A stretch of DNA of 64,000 nt, taken from assembly GCA_004010835.2 (NCBI GenBank), contig CP030868.2:1364001-1428000 (forward strand), read 5' to 3'. This DNA is from Oenococcus sp. UCMA 16435. GTDB lineage: Bacteria; Bacillota; Bacilli; Lactobacillales; Lactobacillaceae. Made by a program: the position numbers and the translations under genes. The notes under the pieces were generated by a model, which searched no databases, had not been told where the DNA came from, and was given only the letters and a program-made list of their open reading frames with translations. This document shows positions 18,211 through 26,748 of this stretch, piece after piece (positions within the stretch are counted from its first letter, which is position 1; every line of letters begins with the position of its first letter).

Positions 18211-19080
18211 TTAGGACCATTGATCCCACAATTTTACAATTGCTTGTGTACCGAGGTTGCCAAGCTTTTTTTCGTCAGTCAGTTCTGCGTACATTTTTTC
18301 GGCTAATTTTGTTTCCGGTAAATCAAGTCCCATTTTATTGGCTTCGTCCAAAGCGATTCGCAGATCTTTTAAAATATGCTTTGCATAAAAACCCGGTTTA
18401 AAATCTTCTTTTAAAATTCTTGGTGCATAAGTATCCATCGACCAATTATCTGCTCCTCCGGATGACAAGGTATTCAATGTTTCCTGCAGGTCCAACCCAG
18501 CTGTTTTTGCATAGGTCATCCATTCGGCCAGGCCAAGCATTGTTGAAGCAATCATAATTTGGTTGGCCATTTTAGCATGCTGGCCTTTGCCGGCCCCGCC
18601 AAAATAATTGACCTTTTTGGAAACAGATTTTAAAAGCGGAAGTGCTTTTTCAAAAGCATCTTTGTCTCCGCCGACCATTATTGTCAATTTTCCATCGCGA
18701 GCGCCGACGTCTCCACCGGATACTGGAGCGTCAAGGACTCCGACTCCTTTTCTTTTGCCTTCGGCAGCAATTTTCTCCGCTAGAGTCGGTGTCGAAGTTG
18801 TCATATCAATTAATATTTGTCCGGTTTTTACGGTCGAAAAAATTCCTCCTTTGCCAAAATAATTTTCCTCAACATCCTTTGGAAAACCAACCATCGTAAA
18901 AACAAAATCATTTCCCAAAGTTGCTTTGGCAGCCGAATCAACCCATTTGGCCCCGTTATCCAAAACCCTTTGGGCATGTGCTTTAGTCCGATTATAGACA
19001 GTTACATCTTCGCCATTTTTTAAAAAGTTGTTAATAATGCCGGTTCCCATAACACCGGTTCCGATAAAGGCAATTTTCAT
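18211..19080 (-). CDS. NAD(P)-dependent beta-hydroxyacid dehydrogenase (3-hydroxyisobutyrate dehydrogenase-like)
   Basis: 289 residues. The Rossmann fold starts at once (MKIAFIGTGVMGTGI). DAPVSGGDVGARDGKLTIMVGG is the substrate-binding signature, and GKGQHAKMANQIM carries the catalytic Lys (near residue 170). It should oxidise or reduce a small beta-hydroxyacid or semialdehyde; which one cannot be told. A good AAGGGAG site precedes the ATG. It is convergent with the MFS gene and has its own promoter region next to the trp leader. Confidence 0.88.
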   Translation of the reverse strand: MKIAFIGTGVMGTGIINNFLKNGEDVTVYNRTKAHAQRVLDNGAKWVDSAAKATLGNDFVFTMVGFPKDVEENYFGKGGIFSTVKTGQILIDMTTSTPTLAEKIAAEGKRKGVGVLDAPVSGGDVGARDGKLTIMVGGDKDAFEKALPLLKSVSKKVNYFGGAGKGQHAKMANQIMIASTMLGLAEWMTYAKTAGLDLQETLNTLSSGGADNWSMDTYAPRILKEDFKPGFYAKHILKDLRIALDEANKMGLDLPETKLAEKMYAELTDEKKLGNLGTQAIVKLWDQWS

Positions 19081-19120
19081 CTTGAATTCTCCCTTAACTA
19101 AATTTTATTCCTAAAATCTA

Positions 19121-19148
19121 TTGTATTTTTTTAAATTTCCTGTATAGT
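19121..19148 (+). promoter_or_regulatory. Promoter of the trp transporter operon
   Basis: TTGTAT, 16 bases, TATAGT. The predicted start near 19155 is only about 9 bases before the Trp leader ATG. Confidence 0.5.
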
Positions 19149-19163
19149 TTAAAGCAATTAGTT

Positions 19164-19211
19164 ATGAATGATATTCAGGTTAACAATCAAGCATGGTGGT
19201 GGCTCGTCTAG
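19164..19211 (+). CDS. Tryptophan leader peptide, MNDIQVNNQAWWWLV
   Basis: A 15-codon ORF with three consecutive TGG codons (19194-19202) just before its end, directly upstream of a trpXYZ-type importer. Trp is normally rare, so three in a row at this spot is a strong sign of a tryptophan-sensing leader. The Trp codons lie just ahead of segment 1 of the attenuator, and the TAG stop lies between segments 1 and 2. No ribosome site precedes it and the 5' end is short. Confidence 0.8.
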   Translation: MNDIQVNNQAWWWLV

Positions 19212-19311
19212 GCGGGCTGTTTAATCGTGTAACGATTGTTCCGGCTCGATGATTTGCGGGCCTTTTTTGTCTCTTTGGGAGAAAATGCTCGCTGATTTGC
19301 GAGCTTTTTTT
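19202..19311 (+). promoter_or_regulatory. Tandem tryptophan attenuator (six alternating segments, two terminators)
   Basis: Segments of two complementary kinds alternate: GCTCG 19202-19206 (1), CGGGC 19213-19217 (2), GGCTCG 19243-19248 (3), CGGGCC 19257-19262 (4), GCTCGC 19287-19292 (5), GCGAGC 19299-19304 (6). Pairs 3:4 and 5:6 are each followed by a T run (19263-19268; 19305-19311) and form terminators. Pairs 2:3 and 4:5 are also possible and would be antiterminators; 2:3 encloses a small AATCGT/ACGATT hairpin. With Trp short, a ribosome held on the Trp codons masks segment 1 and frees 2 to pair with 3, then 4 with 5. With Trp present, both terminators can form. Confidence 0.75.
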
Positions 19312-19344
19312 ATTCAACTAAAAAGAGAAAGAGGGAATTAATTT

Positions 19345-20364
19345 ATGAAAAGGATGTATGGCTTGATCGTTTTATTGGCCGGTTTTCTGATTTTTGCGTT
19401 TTTTTACGGCGGCTCGTCAAGAGAAAAGACAGATGCCAGTACAAAAAGTAAAACTATCAAAACTTATAAAGTCGGAATTCTGCAGTTAATGACACAGCCG
19501 GCTTTGGACCAGATTCACAAAGGGATTGTCGCCGGCTTAAAAGAAGAAGGTTTCAAAGTCGGCACAAATCTCAAAATTGATTATCAAAATGCTCAGGGCG
19601 ACCAGTCGAATTTACAAACAATGTCATCGAAGTTCGCTAATGAAAATGATGATCTGACAGTGGGAATCGCTACTCCGGCGGCTCAAGCTTTGGCGAAAGC
19701 GGCCAATGGTAAAACGCCGGTCATTTTGGCCGGGATTACCGATCCTGTCGGCGGCGGTTTAATTAAATCAAACGCAGTACCCGGGGGCAATATCACCGGT
19801 ACTTCTGGTGAGTCGCCACTTAAGTCTCAACTGAATTTGATTAAAAAAATTCTTCCAAAAGCAAAAACGCTTGGAATTATTTATACGACTTCCGATCATG
19901 GCGGTACTTACAATGCCAAGAAGATGCAAAAAATCGCTGCAGCGGCCGGCTATACAGTCAAGATGTACACAATTTCGTCAACAAATGATATGCAGACGGT
20001 TGCCGAAAAAATGGCTTCCGAAGTCCAGGTTGTATATGCTCCTCAGGATAATGATGTCGCAAGCGCCATGAAGACTTTAGTCAGTGTCACGAATAAAGCA
20101 AAAGTTCCTGTTTTTCCAGCTGTCGACACAATGGTTAAAGATGGCGGGGTTGCCACGCTATCCGTTAACCAATTCAATCTTGGCAAGGCTTCCGGAGTAA
20201 TTGCCGGTAAAGTTTTAAAGGGTAAAAAAACTTCGACTTATCCTTTGACTTTTATCACAAAAGGCGAGATGACAGTTAATACTACTGAAGCAAAATTATT
20301 GGGAATCAAATTACCGGCTTCGGTTCTTCACGAAGCAAAGACAAAGGGGGAAATTTTCAAATGA
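19345..20364 (+). CDS. trpX: ABC transporter substrate-binding protein, TrpX type
   Basis: 339 residues of the ABC_sub_bind family, whose operons often serve tryptophan. GAGGG precedes the ATG. An N-terminal hydrophobic segment (YGLIVLLAGFLIFAFFYGG) is followed directly by a charged linker; there is no cysteine in the protein, so no lipobox, and no clear signal peptidase I site, which suggests an uncleaved membrane anchor. LAGITDPVGGGL and VYAPQDNDVASAM are typical of the family. The Trp-rich leader just upstream is the best evidence for tryptophan as substrate. Confidence 0.8.
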   Translation: MKRMYGLIVLLAGFLIFAFFYGGSSREKTDASTKSKTIKTYKVGILQLMTQPALDQIHKGIVAGLKEEGFKVGTNLKIDYQNAQGDQSNLQTMSSKFANENDDLTVGIATPAAQALAKAANGKTPVILAGITDPVGGGLIKSNAVPGGNITGTSGESPLKSQLNLIKKILPKAKTLGIIYTTSDHGGTYNAKKMQKIAAAAGYTVKMYTISSTNDMQTVAEKMASEVQVVYAPQDNDVASAMKTLVSVTNKAKVPVFPAVDTMVKDGGVATLSVNQFNLGKASGVIAGKVLKGKKTSTYPLTFITKGEMTVNTTEAKLLGIKLPASVLHEAKTKGEIFK

Positions 20365-21254
20365 ATATGATTGTATCTGCAATTGGACAGGGGTTGTTAT
20401 GGGGAATACTTGGAATCGCCCTGTTCCTTACTTTTAGAATTTTGAACTTCCCCGATATGACTGTTGAAGGAACTTTTCCTTTAGGCGCGGCAACGGCTGT
20501 TAGTTTGATTACACGCGGCGTCAGTCCGATCTTGGCAACATTAGCGGCTTTTATCGCTGGCGCCTTGGCAGGTGGAATTACCGGTCTGCTTTATACGAAA
20601 GGAAAAATTCCAATTTTATTATCCGGAATCTTAGTTATGACTGCTTGTCTATCGGTTAATTTACGAATTTTGGGTTCTTCCAATGTTTCTTTAATTGGCA
20701 AACGGACGATTTTTTCACCCTTTGCCGGTTTGCCGGAATACTTTGATGCCGTTTTTATCGGTTTGACAATGGTTGTTATTGTCACATTGATAATGATTTA
20801 TTTCCTGCAGAGTAATCTCGGTCAGGCCTTCATAGTTACCGGTGATAATCCGACTATGGCCCAATCGATTGGTATTAGAACTGATCAGATGACTAACATG
20901 GGTTTGATGTTTTCCAATGGCTTAATCGCGATTGCCGGAGCTGTAATTGCTCAAAACAACGGTTACGCGGATATTAATATGGGAATTGGAATTATTGTAA
21001 TTGCTTTGGCATCGATCATTATTGGCGAAGTGGTTTTTGGAGAATTGACGATGAATCAGCGCCTGGTTGCAATTACTTTGGGTTCGATTATATATCGTTT
21101 TGTTCTTTTAATTGTTTTGCAGCTTGGTTTTTCAACCAACGATCTGAATCTTTTATCAGCGATTATTTTGGCTTTCTGCCTGATGTTGCCACGATTCAGC
21201 CAGGCACTGCATTTGGATCGAGTAATGAAGAAGGGACTTTTTGTCAATGACTGA
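20361..21254 (+). CDS. trpY: ABC transporter permease, TrpY type
   Basis: 297 residues with 8-9 predicted membrane helices, from the branched-chain amino-acid-like permease superfamily (BPD_transp_2). FRILNFPDMTVEGTFPLGAA at the start is typical of the group. It starts in an ATGA overlap with trpX and overlaps the ATPase gene, as expected for a compact three-gene importer. Confidence 0.8.
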   Translation: MNMIVSAIGQGLLWGILGIALFLTFRILNFPDMTVEGTFPLGAATAVSLITRGVSPILATLAAFIAGALAGGITGLLYTKGKIPILLSGILVMTACLSVNLRILGSSNVSLIGKRTIFSPFAGLPEYFDAVFIGLTMVVIVTLIMIYFLQSNLGQAFIVTGDNPTMAQSIGIRTDQMTNMGLMFSNGLIAIAGAVIAQNNGYADINMGIGIIVIALASIIIGEVVFGELTMNQRLVAITLGSIIYRFVLLIVLQLGFSTNDLNLLSAIILAFCLMLPRFSQALHLDRVMKKGLFVND

Positions 21255-22017
21255 AGTAATTTTATCTTTAAAGGATGTCACCGTTACAGTTAATAAGAAA
21301 CAAAATAACGAAACAAGAATTTTGAAATCTATCAATTTGGATGTTCACCCGGGCGATTTCATTACGATACTTGGTTCGAATGGAGCAGGTAAATCGACAG
21401 TTTTCAATGTGATCAGCGGTACCTTGCCGGTCGATTCCGGGAAAATTTTGCATGCCGGTCAGGATATCAGCAAAGAAAGTCCGGAAAAACGAGCCAAGTT
21501 TTTAAGCCGGGTTTTTCAGGATCCGAAGATGGGTACCAGCCCTAGAATGACAGTTGCCGAAAATTTGTTGCTGGCTTCCAAACGCGGCGAAAAAAGAAGC
21601 TTGGTTCCCCGACACATGAAAGCAAAAATAAACGAGTTCCGCCATTTGGCATCGAAAATGGGCAATAATTTGGATCATCGTTTAGATACGCCGACTGAAA
21701 ATCTTTCCGGTGGCCAACGACAGGCGCTTAGTTTTTTAATGGCGACTTATAAGAAACCCGATGTTTTATTGCTTGATGAACACACGGCGGCACTTGATCC
21801 AAAGACGAGTGCCGATCTAATGGAAGCAACTGCCCAACGAATCGAAGCCGATCATTTGACTTGCTTGATGATCACACATCATATGGAAGATGCTTTAAAA
21901 TATGGCAACCGCCTGATTGTGATCGAGAACGGAATCGTTTCACATGATTTCAATCGTCAGGAAAAGGCCGCTTTGACAAAAGAAAAACTGCTTTCTTTCT
22001 TTGATGTAATAGCATGA
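21247..22017 (+). CDS. trpZ: ABC transporter ATPase, TrpZ type
   Basis: 256 residues from the ATG at 21247 (a TTG at 21241 is the alternative). Walker A GSNGAGKST, signature LSGGQRQA, Walker B VLLLDEH and the switch His in CLMITHHMEDA are all present. It powers the TrpXY importer. The start lies inside the end of trpY. Confidence 0.85.
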   Translation: MTEVILSLKDVTVTVNKKQNNETRILKSINLDVHPGDFITILGSNGAGKSTVFNVISGTLPVDSGKILHAGQDISKESPEKRAKFLSRVFQDPKMGTSPRMTVAENLLLASKRGEKRSLVPRHMKAKINEFRHLASKMGNNLDHRLDTPTENLSGGQRQALSFLMATYKKPDVLLLDEHTAALDPKTSADLMEATAQRIEADHLTCLMITHHMEDALKYGNRLIVIENGIVSHDFNRQEKAALTKEKLLSFFDVIA

Positions 22018-22031
22018 TATCTTTTTTAAAT

Positions 22032-22098
22032 AAAAACCATTTTCTATCTTTACAAAATTGCTTTTTAGACATTCTGTAAAAAATAAAAGATGGTTTTT
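22032..22098. terminator. Possible bidirectional terminator between convergent operons
   Basis: AAAAACCAT (22032-22040) pairs with ATGGTTTTT (22090-22098) with a long loop. It lies between trpZ and the convergent ABC gene. Weak call because of the loop length. Confidence 0.35.
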
Positions 22099-22200
22099 AA
22101 TTTGGCGATTTGTTTTAGTTTTTGTGGTCAGGATCAAAATTTTACTAACGATTTTGTTTGAAATAAATATTGCAAGACAGTCCAAACTTGAGAAAACAAA

Positions 22201-22842
22201 TTATATTTTGGCTTTTTTGAAATCCTCGATATTAATTATTTGATCGCATTTTTCAGCGACTGCAGGATCATGAGTGGCAATGATGACGGTTGCGCCTTTG
22301 CCAGCCATTTTTAATAAATGAGTAATAATAACCAGACCGTTATCTTGATCCAAGGAGCCGGTTGGTTCGTCAGCCAAAACAACTTTAGGGTCTTTTAAAA
22401 TCAGTCGTGCCAAAGCGACTCGCTGTTGTTCACCACCGCTTAAAGTCGATATGCGCCGATGCAAATCTACTTTAAGATTCAAATCTTCTAGAACTTGTTT
22501 TTTGAGAGCTGATTTTTCTTTAGCAGGAATCTTTCGATAGGCAAGTCCGATATCAAGATTTTCTTTAACATTTTGGTTATCGATTAAACCATAATTCTGA
22601 AATAAATAGCCGAGTGTTTGCCGGAAATAATTTCTTTTATTAATCTTCGATAAAGGCTGGTCATCAACACGGATTTCACCCGAAAAATTTTCCAGGCTGC
22701 CGATACAATTCAGGAAAGTTGATTTACCGGATCTGCTGTGACCGACCAAAGCATAACTTTGGCCGGTTTGAAGAAGTAAATTCACATTGGAAAAGATTGT
22801 TTTTCCAGCAATAATTTTTGAGACATTTTCAACTTTAATCAT
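22201..22842 (-). CDS. ABC transporter ATPase, bacteriocin immunity/export type
   Basis: 213 residues. Walker A GHSRSGKST, signature LSGGEQQR, Walker B VVLADEPT. It is the LolD/MacB-like short ATPase type that teams with large membrane proteins of the bacteriocin-associated (DUF1430) family. It follows the YxeA-like gene by only 4 bases and should have been co-translated with it. Its membrane partner upstream carries a stop codon, so the module may no longer work. The similar ATPase at 28911 belongs to the intact module. Confidence 0.8.
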   Translation of the reverse strand: MIKVENVSKIIAGKTIFSNVNLLLQTGQSYALVGHSRSGKSTFLNCIGSLENFSGEIRVDDQPLSKINKRNYFRQTLGYLFQNYGLIDNQNVKENLDIGLAYRKIPAKEKSALKKQVLEDLNLKVDLHRRISTLSGGEQQRVALARLILKDPKVVLADEPTGSLDQDNGLVIITHLLKMAGKGATVIIATHDPAVAEKCDQIINIEDFKKAKI

Positions 22843-22846
22843 TTAA

Positions 22847-23182
22847 TCATCTAACCTTTCTTGGAGCGTTTTTTGCTTGGACGTAAATAACTCGTTTGAC
22901 ATATTTTCCTTTATGAGTGATTTTTACGTATTGTTCGTCGGGATCATAGCCACCAAAGTCGAGTGTGTAGGACAATTTGTGCCCTTGCTCTGTATAGGCT
23001 GTGACATTTCGATATTTCTGGGTTCCTTTCTTGACTTTGGCGTAAGACTGTTCGCTATTAAGAAAAGGATTGTAGCGATCAGTGAGTGGATTACGAAACG
23101 AAAATATCGTTGTCAGTATAAAAACTGGAATCAACAGCGCGATGATTTTCGTTAGTTTGAAATGGGATTTTTTATTTTCCAT
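22847..23182 (-). CDS. YxeA-family secreted or membrane-anchored protein (111 aa)
   Basis: One N-terminal hydrophobic helix (IIALLIPVFILTTIF) is followed by an extracellular domain of about 80 residues with the look of YxeA (DUF1093): YAKVKKGTQKYRNVTAYTEQGHKLSYTLDFGG and a final DEQYVKITHKGKYVKRVIYV. Function unknown; such genes are often found beside ABC modules of antimicrobial or cell-envelope type. It begins 2 bases after the end of the broken membrane-protein gene. Confidence 0.6.
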   Translation of the reverse strand: MENKKSHFKLTKIIALLIPVFILTTIFSFRNPLTDRYNPFLNSEQSYAKVKKGTQKYRNVTAYTEQGHKLSYTLDFGGYDPDEQYVKITHKGKYVKRVIYVQAKNAPRKVR

Positions 23183-23184
23183 TC

Positions 23185-25161
23185 TTAGAGTTCCTTTACT
23201 TGAGTGATTGATTTGCTATCCAGAAAATAAATATTAACCAGAGAAACCAGAAATTCTCCGATTAAAGAAATAACTGCAATTGAAAGTACTAAGTTGCCAG
23301 ACAGGAGTAGAAATAGCAAAGCGAACATTAATCCACTGGATCCTAATGAAAGTGACAGGTGCGTGCCATGCTGTTTTATCAACGAATATCCATGAAGTTT
23401 TCTAATTAAAATCAGTTTTTTATTTTGCTAAAAATATTCACCTATATCCATAATGATTGACAAGACCAGAACGAAAATGACCAAGATGATTGTAATTGTT
23501 AAAAGAAAAATCTCTTTATCCAAAGAAGAAATTTGATCAGCAACATCGTCTTTAAAACTTGTTATTCCGGAAATATAATGCGATAGACCATATTTATCCA
23601 AACTATTGCGCAGATGTTGATAGTCTTTGAAGATAATTCCTCCGTTAGTGGCCGCTGCATAATAAAAATCTCTTTGGACCGACTGGTTTTGGATCAGCGC
23701 AATTAAAGGTGAATCCGCATAAGGCTGATCAATGGAAGCACGACTATTAAAAGTGAATATGTAATAGTCCTTGTTCATATTTTTGGCGGAAAAGGAAACT
23801 GCGGCTGATTGATTCGGATCGCCTTTTTCAAATTGAAACCAATCGGTAAAATTTTTTTCGATCGCAGTTTTTTTACGCTGAGCCTTTGTTGGCAAAAACA
23901 GATTGATTGTTTTTTGCCGATCGATTCTCTTACCGGCAAAAATATTTTTATCGAATTTTCTATAAAGTGAAACGAAATTGTTATTGACGATTAAAACATT
24001 TCCGTTTGTAGGTTCAAAATTGTCCTTTTTTGGATTAGAAGCATTATTATTTTTAATTAAGATTGCGCCATATTTTTCTTCTTCTGCAAAAAGTCGGTTA
24101 AATTTTTCTGCTACGTCGCCATACTCTTTGTTTCCGGTAATAAACGGAGCGAAATAAAGCGAATAATAATTATCGACTTTCAGCCAGATTTCATTATGCT
24201 TCTGAATTTTCTTCAGGTCGGATAAACTAGCAACATTTTGTACCAGTAATAAGGAAACGATGAGGATCATCGCAAACTTGCTTCCCAAAGCGATTGACCT
24301 TAACATTTTATAAGGACGTTTGCCTTTGACCATTTGCGAGACATCGATCAGCGATAATGATGCATAAGACAAAAGATTAAGCATCAAAAGCAGAATAGTC
24401 AGAACCGAATATGCAATTATCAGCCATTTAAGAAAAAACAATAATTGTCCATGATAAGGGCTGATTAATAAAAACAAAAAAGTGACGATGGCAGCGCAAC
24501 TTGGCAGCAACAAAAAATAGATTGTTGATTTCTTTAAGTCATCAATGAATATCTTAAAAATTGAATATCCGTGGAGTCTTTTAATTGCATATGCTTTGAA
24601 ATTAGCGCTGCGTTCGTGTAAGAAGATCAAAAAATTAATTAACAGCAAGGCAAAGATTGAAAGCAGGATCCCTTCCTGGCACATATATGATGAAAAGAAC
24701 CTCGGAAAATTCACGTTGATAAAGTTTCCGCTCAGACCAAGTTTCTTTAAGATTTTCAAAAACTTTTGTTTGTTAACCTCGCCTCGAACAAAATATTCGC
24801 CTCGAATATCTCTTTTCTGCAACTGAGAAAAAGAAATAATTCGATTCTTTTTGGAAATATCGAAATTATGAAAGTCGTTTTTAAGTTTTTTATCGCCGAT
24901 AAAAGGATAAATATATTTAATTGTATTGGATTGGTCAACACTACTGGTTGATTTATAAAGATTAATTTTTTGTTTTTTGGTTTCTTGGTCAAGGCCTTTA
25001 AAGATTGTTTCTTTATTGCTTTTCTGGTCCCAAGTCGATATCGTCAAAATTTGATCGGTATGGTACAAAAATTGTTGGTCGAGCTCTTTAAAGAAACCGA
25101 CAAGCAGGAAAGATAAAAGCAAAAAACTTATTAAAGCAAAGAAATTTTTAATCAGTTTCAT
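23185..25161 (-). pseudogene. Bacteriocin-associated integral membrane protein (DUF1430) broken by an in-frame TAG
   Basis: The frame runs from the ATG at 25161 (behind GAGGAG) for 577 codons to a TAG at 23428-23430, then continues in the same frame for 80 more codons to 23185. The text after the stop (KKLILIRKLHGYSLIKQHG) is the conserved region expected between the last helices, so a protein of about 658 residues was cut by one nonsense change. The long extracellular domain between helix 1 and the later helices fits the family. Without its last two helices it is probably inactive, unless the TAG, followed by CAA, is read through. Confidence 0.75.
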
Positions 25162-25187
25162 AGATCTCCTCAAAATTTATCGCAATA

Positions 25188-25217
25188 AAAAAGGAGCTGT
25201 CAGCAGCTCTTTTTTTA
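25188..25217. terminator. Intrinsic terminator, bidirectional
   Basis: GAGCTG, loop TCAG, CAGCTC, flanked by A and T runs on both sides. It separates the regulator remnants from the membrane-protein gene on the minus strand. Confidence 0.75.
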
Positions 25218-25360
25218 TCATGAATAAATGAATAGCTTTATGTAGATTTTTTTTACAATGTTAGCTAAAGCTGAATTTAAGCGTAGCATGCTATTTTCAT
25301 TTTGGAGAAAAGTTGATTTTTATTCCCATTTTGGCCTTTTTCCGCGTTTTTAGGAATATA

Positions 25361-26231
25361 TTACGAGTTATCGGGGATCAGATATTTGTTCATATAACTT
25401 TCATAGGAAGAAGCCAGATGATTTGAACCAATCAATCTTAGGCTTTTTATCAATTGCCGGTTGGCTCTTTTGGCCTGTTGATTAGTCAAAGTTAAAAGGT
25501 TTCTCATGAAAGAGATTTTGAATTTAATAACTAATTGATCCTGATTTAACGATATTTTTTCCAAACAAAAAAGCAGCTCTTTGGCGCTTTGGTAATCCTC
25601 TCTGCGATAGAGAATATCAACCATATTTGTGATAGCACTCAAAAGATTATCGGAATGATTCCGATCATTTAGTTGAGCGCTTAAATAAATCAGTTCTTTG
25701 GCAAGAACTTTAATCATTGGACAAGTCAAAATAATTAAACAGTTTTTTAAAATGGCCAGTTCAAATGAATTCCAATATTCGACGCTCATTAAATATTGGC
25801 TTATTTTTTTTACTATCATCTCTTCAACCGGATAATTTGAATCGATTTTCTTGATTAAGGAAATCAAGCTGGCTGTTTTTATCAAATTGATAAATTCCTC
25901 ATTGCTCTTTGACGTTTCTTCTTTGACGATTGCTTTTAAATGTCAGCAAATCATTGCCTTGATAAATTGGTTCGATTTGATTCAGAAAATGGTTATAGGA
26001 ATCTAATAATGTTTCCGATTCTATCTGCTCATAGTAATCATCCAAACTGATATCCATTCGTTTCAAAAGAGAGCCGAGCTTAAAAAAAGATAATTTTGTT
26101 TTTCCTGTCTCGAATTTGTTGATCGAAGAAACAGATAAAATTCCTTCAGCTAGTTTTTTCGTTGACAGGTGTCTTTGTTTTCTAAGTTTTTGAAAAACTA
26201 TTCCGGCTTGATTGACTGTATTTTTATCCAT
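25361..26231 (-). pseudogene. Rgg/MutR-family regulator, frameshifted
   Basis: The first 110 codons (26231-25899) encode an Rgg-type helix-turn-helix (LAEGILSVSSINKFETGKTKLS, then LLKRMDISLDDYYE). A different frame (to 25361) encodes the helical Rgg C-terminal domain. Dropping one A from the four-A run at 25934-25937 (minus strand TTTAAAAGC) joins them as LLTFKAIVKEETSK and gives about 285 residues, the normal Rgg length. It is therefore a one-base insertion in a homopolymer, or a sequencing error. It is divergent from the bacteriocin gene, which it probably controlled. Confidence 0.7.
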
Positions 26232-26459
26232 CCAAGAAAATTATTACATAAATATTGTTTAACGGTTGTCAAAAAATGGGTTTCTGAATTCTTAACAACA
26301 AAGGGGATTATTTGAATTTTCAAAATAATTTTTGCATACAATTGTTAAACGTTACAAATATATGTTACTTTTTTATAGGCACTTAATAAATGAATTAAAT
26401 CACTTATTGAGATTTGTTAATTTGTTTTATGTGTACTAATAATTTAAAGGAAGAGGAAA
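26232..26459. promoter_or_regulatory. Divergent regulator/bacteriocin control region
   Basis: 228 bases between rgg and the bacteriocin gene. Two similar 16-base motifs occur in the same direction: TTGTTTAACGGTTGTC at 26255 and TTGTTAAACGTTACAA at 26342, 87 bases apart (about eight helical turns). They are candidate binding sites for the Rgg regulator. A possible -35/-10 (TTGTTA at 26414, TAATAA at 26437) lies before the bacteriocin gene. All inference. Confidence 0.35.
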
Positions 26460-26738
26460 ATGAAAAAAATTTTGACAATAACTTTGGGTTTGGTTTTTGG
26501 ACTTTGTATTTTAACCACTGCAAGTGCGTCAACAGTTAGAAACCCTGTTAACGGACACATTGCGTCATGGACACACGGCCATGACTGGAGAGTTATTGTG
26601 ACTTATTCTGAAACAGCTTCAAGTTTCTATGTTCATTCAGCTTCTGTTGATAGCACTGAATCAGGATTGAAGAGAGCAGGTGTTACGGCTCATGCTGAAA
26701 AAATTGGTGGATCATGCTATTACTGGTATGTTAGATAA
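26460..26738 (+). CDS. Lactococcin 972-family bacteriocin precursor (92 aa)
   Basis: Strong AAGGAAGAGG site. A Sec signal peptide (residues 1-23, ending TASAS) is followed by a mature part of about 68 residues with the lactococcin 972 pattern: WTHGHDWRVIVTYSE, then HSASVDSTES, then RAGVTAHAEKIGG and a final YYWYVR. This family acts on septum formation by binding lipid II in sensitive cells (known for lactococcin 972). One Cys near the end is unusual. Next on the same strand come a DUF1430 membrane protein and an ATPase, the usual partners of the family. Confidence 0.75.
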   Translation: MKKILTITLGLVFGLCILTTASASTVRNPVNGHIASWTHGHDWRVIVTYSETASSFYVHSASVDSTESGLKRAGVTAHAEKIGGSCYYWYVR

Positions 26739-26748
26739 CTGATTTTCT

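Noticed and set aside
19190..19262. T-box riboswitch before trpX
   Set aside because: GGTGG near 19196 recalls the T-box core, but there is no AGGGUGGNACCGCG and no stem I. The TGG codons are explained by the leader ORF.
25899..25940. Programmed -1 frameshifting in rgg
   Set aside because: The needed shift is +1 relative to the first frame, and TTTAAAAGC is not a standard -1 slippery site in the right phase; a simple insertion is more likely.
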